From CAYRTV01 sp964505785 (GTDB taxonomy: Bacteria; Acidobacteriota; Aminicenantia; Aminicenantales; Aminicenantaceae), in contig CAZDJZ010000005.1 in the NCBI GenBank assembly GCA_964505785.1, positions 62,001-126,000 of the forward strand: a DNA stretch of 64,000 nucleotides, in the 5' to 3' direction. Positions 8,297 to 17,826 of the stretch are shown piece by piece; positions within the stretch are counted from its first letter, which is position 1; every line of letters starts with the position of its first letter. A program made the translations under genes and the position numbers. The notes under the pieces were generated by a model. It was not told the origin of the DNA and did no database searches. It was given only the letters and a program-made list of their open reading frames with translations.

Positions 8297-9028
8297 GTGG
8301 ATATACAATTCAAACACCTAATTCGTTTACAAGAGCTGGACAGCGAAATCAACAAAATCACACTTTTCCTTAAGCAGGTCCCGAAAAGAATTCAAGAAAT
8401 CGACAATAAAATAGACCAAAGCAAAAGCCTTGTCACTCAAGCAAAAGAAAAGCTTAACCAGAATCAAAAAAATCGCCGTATTTTGGAAGCAAAAACACAA
8501 GATGCGGAATCAAAAATCAAAAAACTTCAAAGCCAGCTGAATGATGTCAGAACCAACAAGGAATACAGCGCCTTGTTAAGAGAAATCGATGAAGCTAAAT
8601 TTGCCAAAGAAAAAAGCGAAGAACTGATCATCACGGAAATGCTCAACGCCGATGAAATTGAAATGGAAATCCAGGAAGCTGAAGCTCAAGCGAAGGAAAG
8701 TGAAACGCGTCTATCCAATGACAAAAACGTGATACGGGAAGAAAAACAGAAAATGGAAACCAGGCATATGGAATTGCTGGAAGAAAAAAACGAACTGCAG
8801 CCGAAGATTCCCCCGGAGCAGCTGGGCCTTTATCTCACCATTTATGAAAAGAATAATGGTGTAGCCCTTTCCCCGGTTACCGATGACTTTTGTTCCATCT
8901 GTCAAATCAGAATCCGCCCCCAAATAATAAATGAGCTGATTGCCGGAGATAAAATTATTCTTTGCGAAAACTGCGGCCGCATCCTTTACTGGAAAGGCGA
9001 ATCTCATCCGGCAGAACAAGAAATATAA
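8297..9028 (+). CDS. COG1579-type coiled-coil zinc-ribbon protein
   Basis: A 243-residue protein dominated by a long coiled coil (about residues 10-165, rich in Glu, Lys and Gln) followed by a C4 zinc ribbon: FCSICQ and, 24 residues later, LCENCGR. This is the architecture of the widespread COG1579 (zf-RING_7) family, which is proposed to bind nucleic acid; the exact role is unsettled. The start is GTG at 8297, supported by GAGGA six bases upstream. The stop at 9028 directly abuts the end of the convergent fadD gene. Confidence 0.85.
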   Translation: MDIQFKHLIRLQELDSEINKITLFLKQVPKRIQEIDNKIDQSKSLVTQAKEKLNQNQKNRRILEAKTQDAESKIKKLQSQLNDVRTNKEYSALLREIDEAKFAKEKSEELIITEMLNADEIEMEIQEAEAQAKESETRLSNDKNVIREEKQKMETRHMELLEEKNELQPKIPPEQLGLYLTIYEKNNGVALSPVTDDFCSICQIRIRPQIINELIAGDKIILCENCGRILYWKGESHPAEQEI

Positions 9029-10807
9029 TCAGGTTTTATACAAACTGTCAATTTCATCCTGATACATTTGTTCTATAATATTCCGCTTAACCTTCAATGA
9101 AGGTGTCATTTCTCCTTTTTCAATCTCAAAATCCCGGTCAAGCAATATGATCTTTTTGATCTTTTCATATGAGGCTAAATTGGGGGTATACCGGTCGATT
9201 TCCTCCTGCATAAAACGGATGATTTTTTCATTGCTTACCAGTTCCTTATGATCTTTGAAGGTAATATTGCCGGCTCTGGCGAACTGCTCAAGCTTTTCAT
9301 AATCAGGCACAATAAGAGCTGAAATATATTTCCGCCTGTCGCCAAGCACAACCGCTCCGGAAATATAAGGATTGGTTTTCAATATATTCTCAATTAATTG
9401 AGGGGCCACATTTTTTCCCCCGGCGGTAACAATAATATCTTTCTTGCGGTCGGTGATATGCAGAAAACCGTCATCATCCAGGTACCCGATGTCTCCTGTA
9501 TGAAACCATCCATCGTAAATAGCTTCCTTGGTTTCCTCTTCCATTTTATAATACCCCTTCATAATATTCGGTCCCCTACAGAGAATCTCTCCGTCTGATG
9601 CAATTTTCACCTCAACTTTTGGAATAACCTTTCCGACCGAACCGAAGCGAAGGTTTTCAAATGTGTTAACAGTAATTACCGGGGAAGTTTCCGTTAAACC
9701 ATAGCCCTCTAATACAACCAGCCCCATGGCATAAAAGAACTCTGCGATATCCTTGGAAAGTGCCGCTCCTCCGGATACAAAAAAGCGGACCCGGCCTCCT
9801 GTACGAGCAACGACTTTTGAAAAAACAACTTTTTCAGCTATTTTATATTTAAACCGCAGCCCGGCGGAGATGGATTCACCAGCCAGGTACTTGGCCCCGT
9901 ATTCCCGGCCATTTTTGACCGCCCAGAAAAAAAGCTTGCGCTTCAATGCCGAGCTGGCGAGGACATTATCAATAACCCGGGAATAGATTTTTTCAAAAAC
10001 CCTGGGAACGCTGACCATAACCGTGGGCCGGACTTCCAGTAAATTTTCCGCCACAGCTTCCGTACTCTCTGCGTATGCGATCGTACAACCCTTAAGCAGG
10101 TAAGTAAAAGTCACCATTCTCTCCAGGACATGGGAGAGGGGTAAAAAAGACAGGGCCGTGTCCTTTTCAGAAAACTCAATGATTTCCGCAACCGCTTGAC
10201 AGTTGCTTAAAAAATTACTGTGGGTCAGCATAACTCCTTTAGGAATACCAGTCGTCCCGGATGTGTAAATAATGGAAGCGATATCCTCCGGTTTAACCGA
10301 CATGGCCATATTTTCAAATAAACCGGGTTCTTCCGCTTCCAATTTTTCGCCCATTTCAAATATTTCCGAAAGCGGCTTGACTCCTTCAGGAGCGGTATCC
10401 TGCAGCAGAATAAAATGACGAACATTCGGCAATTCATCTTTTACAGCATTAACTTTAGCCCATAAATTCAAATCGGAGCAGACCACAATCCCAGCATCAG
10501 AATCATTGATAATATATTTGATTTGCTCCGGCATGAGCGACGTATAGATGGGAACGGAAATCCCTCTTGCGGACAGATTCGCCAAATCCGTCATGACCCA
10601 TTCCGGGGAATTTTCTGACAAGATGATCAATTTATCTTCGGGCTTTGCCTTCAGCGCTTTCAATCCCAAAGAAAAATTCTTTACCCGGCGGAAAAACTCA
10701 TCAGAAGAAATCGGCCGGTACTCTCCTTTATCCTTATAAAGAACCAGGTCTTCCTTGGAATAAGATTTTATTGTGTTAAGAAACAACTGGCTGAGTGTGT
10801 TGATCAT
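9029..10807 (-). CDS. fadD: Long-chain fatty acid--CoA ligase (AMP-forming)
   Basis: Activates fatty acids to acyl-CoA through an acyl-adenylate, at the inner face of the membrane. It shows the adenylate-forming motifs: YTSGTTGIPKGVMLTHSN, the LEGYGLTETSPV motif, GWFHTGDIGYLDDDGFL and DRKKDIIVTAGGKNVAPQ with the catalytic C-terminal Lys region. It belongs to the FAA1-type (COG1022) branch. A frame extends to 10819, but GGAGG at 10812-10816 is correctly spaced for the ATG at 10807, giving 592 residues. The stop codon abuts the convergent zinc-ribbon gene with no gap. It is a lone gene with its own promoter. Confidence 0.93.
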   Translation of the reverse strand: MINTLSQLFLNTIKSYSKEDLVLYKDKGEYRPISSDEFFRRVKNFSLGLKALKAKPEDKLIILSENSPEWVMTDLANLSARGISVPIYTSLMPEQIKYIINDSDAGIVVCSDLNLWAKVNAVKDELPNVRHFILLQDTAPEGVKPLSEIFEMGEKLEAEEPGLFENMAMSVKPEDIASIIYTSGTTGIPKGVMLTHSNFLSNCQAVAEIIEFSEKDTALSFLPLSHVLERMVTFTYLLKGCTIAYAESTEAVAENLLEVRPTVMVSVPRVFEKIYSRVIDNVLASSALKRKLFFWAVKNGREYGAKYLAGESISAGLRFKYKIAEKVVFSKVVARTGGRVRFFVSGGAALSKDIAEFFYAMGLVVLEGYGLTETSPVITVNTFENLRFGSVGKVIPKVEVKIASDGEILCRGPNIMKGYYKMEEETKEAIYDGWFHTGDIGYLDDDGFLHITDRKKDIIVTAGGKNVAPQLIENILKTNPYISGAVVLGDRRKYISALIVPDYEKLEQFARAGNITFKDHKELVSNEKIIRFMQEEIDRYTPNLASYEKIKKIILLDRDFEIEKGEMTPSLKVKRNIIEQMYQDEIDSLYKT

Positions 10808-10828
10808 TTTCGCCTCCATAGCGAATCA

Positions 10829-10858
10829 ATTCTATTGATTTTGGAAATGAAAAGTCAA
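10829..10858 (-). promoter_or_regulatory. fadD promoter
   Basis: On the minus strand: TTGACT (10853-10858), an 18-base spacer and TAGAAT (10829-10834), about 20 bases before the fadD start. Confidence 0.55.
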
Positions 10859-10915
10859 GATATAATTGAACTTCTTGAGCGAAGAAAAATCAGAACACGA
10901 ACAACGCGAGCCGTG

Positions 10916-13336
10916 CTAGCTTTCGCAGACCCTGGCGACTGAAACGACCCTGTCTTCCTTGCCAAGGTCAATAATGCGGACACCCTGAGTGGCCCGGCCG
11001 ATGGGACGAACATTTTCAGTCTTTATCCTGATGGTTTTTCCGACCTCTGTAATCAAAAGCAATTCTTCTTTACTGATCCCCGCCATTCCTACAGCTTTTC
11101 CTATTTTTTCACTTGAGCGTAAATTGATAACCCCGCGTCCGCCGCGATGATGCTTGGGATAATTGGAAATTTCCGTTTTTTTGCCATACCCGTTTTCACT
11201 GGCTGTGAAAATGTACGTATCATTTTCCTCCACGACAACCATCCCGATAATTGAGTCTCCCTTTTTCAATGCAATCGCTTTTACACCTGCAGCTTGACGT
11301 CCCATCGCTCTTATTTCACTCTCGTTGAACCGGATCGCGTTACCCATTTGGGTCCCAATAATAACATCCCGGCATCCGTCGGTTAAACGGGCCCTGAGAA
11401 GCTCCTGTCCCTTGTTGATTTTGATGGCGATAATGCCGCCCTTTCGAATGTGCTGAAACTGACTCAAGCTGGTTTTTTTGATAAGTCCGTCTGAAGACAG
11501 CATTAAAACATATTTGTCTTCAGGAAATTCCTTAACCGCCACCAAAGAGCTCACCCGTTCATCCGGCTCGAAATCCACCAGGTTCCTGATGGATTTTCCC
11601 CGGCTGGCCGGCCCGGTATCCGGAATATACATGGCTTTAAGCCAGTACATATTTCCTTTGTTTGTAAAAACCAGGAGGTAGTCATGAGTGGAACAGATAA
11701 ACAGGTTCTCGACCACATCTTCCGCTTTCATTGTGATTCCACGCTTCCCTTTTCCGCCGCGGCATTGAAACCGGTAACTGCTGAGGGAAGTCCGTTTGAT
11801 ATATCCGGAAGAAGTATACGTGACAGCTGCATCTTCTTCTTTAACCAGATCCTCCGGTTTTATTTCAGTGATATCCTCTGAGATAATCTCGGTTTTCCTC
11901 TCATCATTGTATTCTTTTTTTATTTCCCGCAGCTCTTCCACAATGATGTCCAGAATCATTTTTTCACTTCCCAGGATCTGTTTGAGCTTTTTAATTTTTT
12001 CTAAAAGGGCCTGGTATTCCTGCTGAATTTTTTCCCGCTCCAAACTCGTCAATTTCTGCAGCTGCAGATCAAGGATGGCTTGAGCTTGAATCCTTGTCAG
12101 ATGGAAATTCTTTATCAGTCCTGTGCGGGCGGCATCAACGGTTCGTGATCCGCGTATCAGCTTAATAACAGCATCCAGATTATCCAAGGCAACAGTTAAA
12201 CCTTCCAGTATATGTGCCCGTTCTTCCGCTTTTTTCAGCTCATAGAGGGTCCGGCGCCTTACCACAGTCTGGCGATGCGAAATGAAATAGCGCATCATAT
12301 CCATTAAGCTCAGTTCTTTAGGCTGTCCATCCACTATAGCCAAAAGAATGATTCCGAAGGATGTCTGCAGGCTGGAATGCTTATACAGATTATTAAGAAC
12401 AACTTCCGGATGCTCACCCCGCTTGACTTCAATCACGGCGCGGATGCCTTCCCGGCTGGATTCGTCCCGGATATCCGCCACACCCTCAATCTTCTTGTGA
12501 TTGACCATGTGGGCGATACCTTCCAGAAGTTTGGCCTTATTCACCTGATACGGAATTTCAGTAATGACAATTCTGTCCCGTTCTCCTTTGCTTCCGCGTT
12601 CAATCACGGATTTTGCACGCAGGTTAATGATTCCCCTGCCGGTAGCATAGGCCTGTTTCAAATTCCGCATCCCGAAAATATATCCGCCGGTCGGGAAATC
12701 AGGTCCGGGGATATATTCCATAATTTTCTCCAGGTTTGCCTGGGGATGTTGAATCAGATGCACAACCGCGTCGATAACTTCACCTAGATTGTGAGGCGGG
12801 ATATTAGTGGCCATACCAACCGCGATTCCTGACCCGCCGTTGATGAGCAAATTGGGAAATTTGGCAGGAAGGACTTCAGGCATTTGAAGGCTTTCGTCAT
12901 AATTGGGAATAAAATTAACGGTATCTTTATCCAGATCGGCTAAAAGTTCGTGCGCGATCTTGCGCATCCGGATTTCGGTATAACGCATGGCCGCAGCCGG
13001 GTCACCATCCATAGAACCGAAATTGCCTTGCCCATCCACAAGCGGATAACGCATGCTGAAATCCTGGGCCATTCTCACGATGGTATCATAAGCGGCTGAA
13101 TCTCCATGAGGATGGTATTTACCAATCACATCCCCCACAATCCGGGCTGATTTTTTATAGGGTTTATTCCAACCGTTTCCAATTTCGTGCATGGAATAAA
13201 GGCACCGGCGATGAACCGGTTTCAATCCATCCTTTATGTCAGGAATAGCTCGTCCTATGATCACGCTCATGGCGTAATCCAGATAGGACCGTTTCATTTC
13301 CTTTTCAATACTGACTTCAGTTAGCTTGCTGCGCAT
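10916..13336 (-). CDS. gyrA: DNA gyrase subunit A
   Basis: Breakage-reunion subunit of gyrase (with GyrB). The N-terminus has MSVIIGRAIPDIKDGLKPVHRR, KYHPHGDSAAYDTIVRMAQDFSMR and the catalytic tyrosine in AAAMRYTEIRM. The 806-residue length and the six-bladed C-terminal domain with a GyrA-box-like segment (QCRGGKGKRG, whose second residue departs from the usual basic residue) favour gyrase over topoisomerase IV. It follows gyrB on the same strand after 69 bases and is probably co-transcribed. The gap holds a short repeat end (13393-13406) that overlaps the gyrB stop codon. Confidence 0.96.
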   Translation of the reverse strand: MRSKLTEVSIEKEMKRSYLDYAMSVIIGRAIPDIKDGLKPVHRRCLYSMHEIGNGWNKPYKKSARIVGDVIGKYHPHGDSAAYDTIVRMAQDFSMRYPLVDGQGNFGSMDGDPAAAMRYTEIRMRKIAHELLADLDKDTVNFIPNYDESLQMPEVLPAKFPNLLINGGSGIAVGMATNIPPHNLGEVIDAVVHLIQHPQANLEKIMEYIPGPDFPTGGYIFGMRNLKQAYATGRGIINLRAKSVIERGSKGERDRIVITEIPYQVNKAKLLEGIAHMVNHKKIEGVADIRDESSREGIRAVIEVKRGEHPEVVLNNLYKHSSLQTSFGIILLAIVDGQPKELSLMDMMRYFISHRQTVVRRRTLYELKKAEERAHILEGLTVALDNLDAVIKLIRGSRTVDAARTGLIKNFHLTRIQAQAILDLQLQKLTSLEREKIQQEYQALLEKIKKLKQILGSEKMILDIIVEELREIKKEYNDERKTEIISEDITEIKPEDLVKEEDAAVTYTSSGYIKRTSLSSYRFQCRGGKGKRGITMKAEDVVENLFICSTHDYLLVFTNKGNMYWLKAMYIPDTGPASRGKSIRNLVDFEPDERVSSLVAVKEFPEDKYVLMLSSDGLIKKTSLSQFQHIRKGGIIAIKINKGQELLRARLTDGCRDVIIGTQMGNAIRFNESEIRAMGRQAAGVKAIALKKGDSIIGMVVVEENDTYIFTASENGYGKKTEISNYPKHHRGGRGVINLRSSEKIGKAVGMAGISKEELLLITEVGKTIRIKTENVRPIGRATQGVRIIDLGKEDRVVSVARVCES

Positions 13337-13392
13337 GGAAACTCCTTGTTTCTTGGGGACTCACCGCTGCAAGTTGCAGGAATCCCGGCTCG

Positions 13393-13406
13393 TAAATAAT
13401 CCAGGT
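13393..13406 (+). repeat. Solo copy of a dispersed repeat end (TGAATAATCCAGG family)
   Basis: Reads TAAATAATCCAGGT, matching the end of the MITE-like elements at 17.3, 23.5 and 43 kb. It touches the stop codon of gyrB. Confidence 0.35.
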
Positions 13407-15799
13407 CAGATATCCAGATTTTGAGCTTCAAGTGCATTTTGTTCGATAAAATTTCTTCTTGATTCGACTTCTCCGCCCATCAAAATATTAAAAATCAGGT
13501 CGGCTTCAACAGCATCCTGAATGGATACCCGCATCAGGCTTCTGTTTTCAGGATCCATTGTTGTTTCCCATAATTGATGCGGCGTCATTTCTCCCAATCC
13601 TTTATAGCGTTGAATGGAAAGCCCTTTTTTGGCTTGCTCCTGGAGGTATTCAAGCACTCTCGCTTCATTTTCCAGCTCGATCGATTCTCCATTGCTGACG
13701 ACCTGAAACGGAGGTTTGATATCTTTCAAATCATTATGAATTTGGGCCAAATTCTGGAAACGGGGTGATTTGATTAAGTCCTTATCCACAATTGAAGACA
13801 AAACCATACCATTGACCCGGAAAGAAACAATCAATTCGTAAAGGCCGTGTTCTTCATCCCATTTCAGGTCGGTTTCCAGGTCTTTTTGCTTAAACAAATC
13901 CTTGAGTTTTTCCATTTTAGACTTGTCACGCATAAAACCTTCATCTGTTACTCCATTTTCCAGCAGTAAACGAGCCAGGAAATAAGGAACATTTTTCTTT
14001 TCCAACGCCTTTAGGATACTTCGTTTGGAGTTGATTTTTTTATAAAAGCCCTTTAGTTCCTGCCCTTTAAGGTTGTTTTTTCTTTCACCCGCTTTGAGTT
14101 CGAATTCATCGGTTACCCGCTGTAATAAGAATTGTTCAAATTCATGTTCATCCAGAATATACCGGGAAGATTTCCCCCGGCTGACCTTATACAAAGGGGG
14201 TTGTGCGACATATAAATGCCCCTTTTCAATTAATTCCGGCATCTGCCGGAAAAAAAACGTCATAAGCAAGGTTCGGATATGCGATCCATCCACATCGGCA
14301 TCGGTCATGATAATTACTTTGTGATAACGGAGTTTATCCAAGTTGAAATCCGAACCTTCCACCCCTGTTCCCAGGCATGAAATCATAAACCCGATTTCAT
14401 TGCTCTTTAAAATTTTATCAAACCGGGCTTTCTCAACATTGAGAATTTTTCCCTTAAGCGGCAAAACGGCTTGAATGCGGCGGTCGCGGGCCTGCTTGGC
14501 GGATCCTCCCGCTGAATCACCCTCAACAAAAAATATTTCTGATTCCAGCGGATCTCTGGCCTGACAATCAGCCAGCTTTCCAGGCAAAGACGAGGATTCC
14601 AGTATTCCTTTTCTTCGTGCAATTTCCCGTGCCTTGCGGGCGGCTTCCCGGGCACGGGCGGCTTCATGGATTTTTTCAATAATTTTTTTTGCGACGGAAG
14701 GATTTTCTTCAAAATAATTCGACAGCTGTTCGTTAACGATGGATTCTACAATTCCTTTAACTTCAGAATTTCCTAATTTGGTTTTGGTTTGGCCTTCGAA
14801 CTGAGGATTGGGGAGTTTCAAGCTTATGACCGCACACAGGCCTTCCCGGGTGTCATCACCGCTGACATTGTCTTTCAGTTCTTTTTTCACATTTCTGCTG
14901 GACGTGTAGTTATTGATAGAACGGGTTAATGCGGCTTTGAATCCGATTAAATGGGTCCCGCCTTCCCGGGTATTGATATTATTCACAAACGAAAAAATAT
15001 TTTCCGTATAACTTGTGTTGTATTGCAGTGCCATTTCAATCACAATATCATCCTTGACGTTTTCGAAATAGATCGGCTTGGGATTGATGGGCGTTTTATT
15101 CTGGTTGAGATATTCAACAAATTCTTTGATTCCGCCTTTATAATGAAAATCATGCCGTTTATCACTGCGTTCATCCAAAATCGATATTTTAAGCCCCTTG
15201 TTCAAAAAGGATAATTCCCGCATTCTGCGGCTTAAAATTTCAAAATTAAATTCCACTTGCTCAAAAATTTCATTATCCGGCCGAAAGGTTATAGTCGTCC
15301 CGGTGCGGCGGGTTTTCCCGATCTTTTCCAGCTTACTCGCCGGTTTTCCCCGCCTGAAACTTTGGGTATAAACACCACCGTCACGTTTAATCTCCATGTC
15401 CAATTTTTCAGACAGCGCATTGACAACAGATACACCTACCCCATGCAGTCCGCCTGAAACTTGATATGTCTTCGTGTCGAATTTCCCTCCGGCATGGAGG
15501 GTGGTCATAACAATTTCCGCTGCCGGTTTGCGCTCTTTTTTATGCCTGTCAACCGGTATTCCCCGGCCGTTATCCGTAATGGTGACGGTATTGTCCTCAT
15601 GAATTAAGACATCTATTTTACTGCAGTATCCAGCTAAGGCTTCATCGATACTGTTGTCAACAACTTCATAAACTAAATGGTGAAGCCCTTCCTGGCCGGT
15701 ACTTCCGATATACATGGCCGGACGCTTCCGGACCGCCTCCAAACCTTTTAGAACTTTTATGCTTTCCGCAGTATAGTCTTTCTTTTCCATGTTGCTCAC
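13406..15799 (-). CDS. gyrB: DNA gyrase subunit B
   Basis: ATPase subunit of gyrase. GHKL ATPase motifs are VVDNSIDEALAG, DNGRGIPVD, GGLHGVGVSVVNALS and the transducer lysine region QTKTKLGN; the Toprim part has VEGDSAGGSAKQ, PLKGKILNVEKA and TDADVDGSHI; the C-terminus ends with RYKGLGEM and DAVEADLIFNILMG. Length 797. The frame starts at a GTG (15799); an ATG at 15790 (MEKKDYTAESI) preceded by a weak GTGAG is an equally good start. A good promoter lies at 15867-15895. Confidence 0.96.
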   Translation of the reverse strand: MSNMEKKDYTAESIKVLKGLEAVRKRPAMYIGSTGQEGLHHLVYEVVDNSIDEALAGYCSKIDVLIHEDNTVTITDNGRGIPVDRHKKERKPAAEIVMTTLHAGGKFDTKTYQVSGGLHGVGVSVVNALSEKLDMEIKRDGGVYTQSFRRGKPASKLEKIGKTRRTGTTITFRPDNEIFEQVEFNFEILSRRMRELSFLNKGLKISILDERSDKRHDFHYKGGIKEFVEYLNQNKTPINPKPIYFENVKDDIVIEMALQYNTSYTENIFSFVNNINTREGGTHLIGFKAALTRSINNYTSSRNVKKELKDNVSGDDTREGLCAVISLKLPNPQFEGQTKTKLGNSEVKGIVESIVNEQLSNYFEENPSVAKKIIEKIHEAARAREAARKAREIARRKGILESSSLPGKLADCQARDPLESEIFFVEGDSAGGSAKQARDRRIQAVLPLKGKILNVEKARFDKILKSNEIGFMISCLGTGVEGSDFNLDKLRYHKVIIMTDADVDGSHIRTLLMTFFFRQMPELIEKGHLYVAQPPLYKVSRGKSSRYILDEHEFEQFLLQRVTDEFELKAGERKNNLKGQELKGFYKKINSKRSILKALEKKNVPYFLARLLLENGVTDEGFMRDKSKMEKLKDLFKQKDLETDLKWDEEHGLYELIVSFRVNGMVLSSIVDKDLIKSPRFQNLAQIHNDLKDIKPPFQVVSNGESIELENEARVLEYLQEQAKKGLSIQRYKGLGEMTPHQLWETTMDPENRSLMRVSIQDAVEADLIFNILMGGEVESRRNFIEQNALEAQNLDI

Positions 15800-15854
15800 T
15801 TGAAGAAAATTGAAGAGTTATGGAGGTGGGTTTTCTCATAACTCATATGCATAT

Positions 15855-15863
15855 TGTGCATAA
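15855..15863 (-). promoter_or_regulatory. Single DnaA-box-like site at the gyrB transcription start
   Basis: Minus-strand TTATGCACA, a perfect match to the DnaA box TTWTNCACA, lying just downstream of the gyrB -10 box. Only one copy is present, so chance is possible. Confidence 0.3.
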
Positions 15864-15866
15864 TTA

Positions 15867-15895
15867 ATTATACCTTATTTTGGGTATTTTTTCAA
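15867..15895 (-). promoter_or_regulatory. gyrB promoter
   Basis: Minus-strand TTGAAA (15890-15895), a 17-base spacer and a perfect TATAAT (15867-15872), giving a start near 15860 and a leader of about 60 bases. Confidence 0.7.
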
Positions 15896-16075
15896 TGAAA
15901 CCACTACATGTATTTATATTTACATCAATGACTTACCTGTGACTGAAAAGTTTTTTTTAAAACATATCTCCGTGCGAAGGAAAAGGGCGTCATATCTTGC
16001 CTGCCCGCGTCTTTCAAAATGAAGCCGTTTCCTTGAAACAACCAAGTTTTTTTCCGTCAGAAATAAGGGCATTTT

Positions 16076-16104
16076 TTGATAATTTTATACGAATTCGCTA
16101 TAAT
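16076..16104 (+). promoter_or_regulatory. Promoter of the TGS GTPase gene, leaderless type
   Basis: TTGATA (16076-16081), a 17-base spacer and TATAAT (16099-16104). The ATG at 16114 is 9 bases past the -10 box, so the mRNA should begin within a few bases of the start codon. No ribosome binding site is present. Confidence 0.65.
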
Positions 16105-16113
16105 TTTGTCCAA

Positions 16114-17121
16114 ATGCCTGCGAATTTGCCGCCTCAATATTTCGAAGTTGAAAAAAAATTGAGGTCCGCCCAGGAACCCAGGGAAAAAATTGTGATCATG
16201 GAAGAACTCCTCTCCATCATTCCCAAGCATAAGGGAACCGAAAAACTTCAGGCCATGTATAAATCCAAGATAGCCAAGCTCCGGTCACAGTCCCAAAAAA
16301 AGACAGCGGTTGCGCGCCATGCTTCTCCCAATCATATCGACAAAACCGGTGCCGGCCAGGCCGTGCTGATCGGGCCGCCTAATTCGGGAAAATCGAAACT
16401 AGTCGAATCGTTAACGAATGCAGAACCGGAAGTGGCCGATTATCCTTTCACCACCCACAAACCATATCCCGCCATGATGCCTTATGAGAATGTTCAAATA
16501 CAGCTGGTGGACACTCCGCCCATTACGCCGGAATATATGGAAACCTGGCATCCGGAATTAATAAAAAACGGAGACGTTGTTCTTGTGGTTCTGTCTTCAG
16601 CTCATTCAGAACCGGCAGAGGATTTTCTTACTCTTCAGGACATCCTTAAAGAAAATCGGATTAAATTCATCCCCCCGCAAACGGAATTTGAAAAAATGGA
16701 CGAAAACCAGGAAAACGGAGGGCTCTTCCGGAAAAACTGTTTGATCATCTTGAATAAATGCGATATTACCGGATGGGAAGAAAAAGCAAAACTGCTTGAG
16801 GAATTTATTGATCCCGGCTTTCATCCTGTTCCCGTATCTGCGGAAAAAAATATCAATCTGGATAAACTAAAGCAGAAAATTTATTCCAGTCTTAACGTTT
16901 TGCGCGTATACAGTAAAATCCCAGGAAAGAAACCTTCGTTTAAGGACCCTTTTGTTTTTAAAAAGGGAAGCACTATGATGGATATGGCCCAGGCTGTTCA
17001 TAAAGACTTTGCTGAAAAACTAAAATTTGCCCGGATTTGGGGAGAAAAAAAATATGAAGGCCAAAAGGTCAACCGGGATTATGTGCTGGTTGACGGAGAT
17101 ATCATTGAACTGCATATATAA
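16114..17121 (+). CDS. DRG/OBG-like GTPase with C-terminal TGS domain
   Basis: A 335-residue GTPase. The N-terminus PANLPPQYFEVEKKLRSA with IPKHKGTEKL is typical of DRG-like (developmentally regulated GTP-binding) proteins, which are frequent in archaea and eukaryotes but patchy in bacteria. G1 is GPPNSGKSK, G3 is DTPPI instead of the usual DxxG, and G4 is NKCD. The last 65 residues (KGSTMMDMAQAVHKDF through LVDGDIIELHI) form a TGS domain. A longer frame from a TTG at 15997 has no family similarity. An association with translation or ribosomes is known for relatives and is only inferred here. Confidence 0.85.
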   Translation: MPANLPPQYFEVEKKLRSAQEPREKIVIMEELLSIIPKHKGTEKLQAMYKSKIAKLRSQSQKKTAVARHASPNHIDKTGAGQAVLIGPPNSGKSKLVESLTNAEPEVADYPFTTHKPYPAMMPYENVQIQLVDTPPITPEYMETWHPELIKNGDVVLVVLSSAHSEPAEDFLTLQDILKENRIKFIPPQTEFEKMDENQENGGLFRKNCLIILNKCDITGWEEKAKLLEEFIDPGFHPVPVSAEKNINLDKLKQKIYSSLNVLRVYSKIPGKKPSFKDPFVFKKGSTMMDMAQAVHKDFAEKLKFARIWGEKKYEGQKVNRDYVLVDGDIIELHI

Positions 17122-17343
17122 ACCGTAAAATGCAAAACACGAAAACAGGGAGCTCAATACTATGCCGCCCTGAGACCTGTTAAAAGCCCCCCCTTTGCTT
17201 TTTTGACATAAGCACACCTTTTTATAGCTGATATCTAAAAAATAAAACCTCACTTCCAAAACGTCAACATGAAAAACGAAAATGTCAGTTATTGTCCTAT
17301 TATGTCATTTTTTGTCACATTAAAATCATAATGCACGCTGTCT

Positions 17344-17587
17344 GGTTAGCGTGAATTATTCACGAGCGGAGATTACCGCAGACGACGACCAATCGTTAAT
17401 TCATTGTCGTCTCGAGGAGCTCAGCGGCGAGGAATCTTAGACGGCGTTTGCACGAAGAGATGATACCGTTTCATTCTGCGATGCAGTCTAAGATTGCCAC
17501 GCGGCCTGCTGCCGCTCGCCATGACGAGGAGGCCGCTTCGCTCAGGATGGCACGCTGTGTCATTTTCGAACTAATAAACCGGATTAG
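17344..17587 (-). repeat. MITE-like dispersed intergenic element, copy 1
   Basis: The 557-base gap between the GTPase gene and tRNA-Pro is mostly this element, lying in inverted orientation. Its right end (GTCATTTTCGAACTAATAA, 17559-17577) is the exact reverse complement of the left end of the copy at 43 kb, and the GGCCTCCTCGTCAT segment is shared too. The left end carries the palindromic GTGAATTATTCAC. No coding capacity is apparent. Upstream, 17182-17204, a weak AAAAGC/GCTTTT hairpin followed by T residues might end the GTPase transcript. Confidence 0.6.
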
Positions 17588-17678
17588 ATGAAAAATGAAT
17601 AAAGTTAAAGAATTAGATTCAGGAGTTATAGTTAGCCTGGAGAAGTCAGAATCAGACGATACTGTTTCCGAAAAAAAA

Positions 17679-17752
17679 TCGGGGCGGTGGGATTCGAACC
17701 CACGACCCCAGCGTCCCGAACGCTGTACGCTACCAGGCTGCGCTACGCCCCG
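17679..17752 (-). tRNA. tRNA-Pro (CGG)
   Basis: A 74-base minus-strand cloverleaf: acceptor CGGGGCG/CGCCCCG, D arm GCGC, anticodon stem CAGCG/CGCTG around loop TTCGGGA (anticodon CGG), T arm GTGGG-TTCGAAT-CCCAC, discriminator A. CCA is not encoded. Confidence 0.95.
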
Positions 17753-17763
17753 ATATTCGCCAT

Positions 17764-17792
17764 ATTATAGCGGTAAACCTAACCGGAGTAAA
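17764..17792 (-). promoter_or_regulatory. tRNA-Pro promoter
   Basis: Minus-strand TTTACT (17787-17792), a 17-base spacer and TATAAT (17764-17769), 11 bases before the tRNA 5' end. Confidence 0.65.
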
Positions 17793-17796
17793 GCAA

Positions 17797-17815
17797 ACCT
17801 GAATGATTCATAAAA
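17797..17815 (-). repeat. Solo copy of the dispersed repeat end
   Basis: The reverse complement reads TTTATGAATCATTCAGGTT, one of the TTTATGAATAATYCAGGYT family. It lies between tRNA-Pro and the DUF362 gene end. Confidence 0.4.
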
Positions 17816-17826
17816 AAACCAATTGA

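Noticed and set aside
15800..15996. Possible replication origin upstream of gyrB
   Set aside because: The gap is AT-rich and has one DnaA-box-like site, but only one box, and dnaA, dnaN and recF are absent.
17595..17813. 72-codon plus-strand open frame
   Set aside because: It runs antisense through tRNA-Pro; the frame arises from the tRNA sequence.
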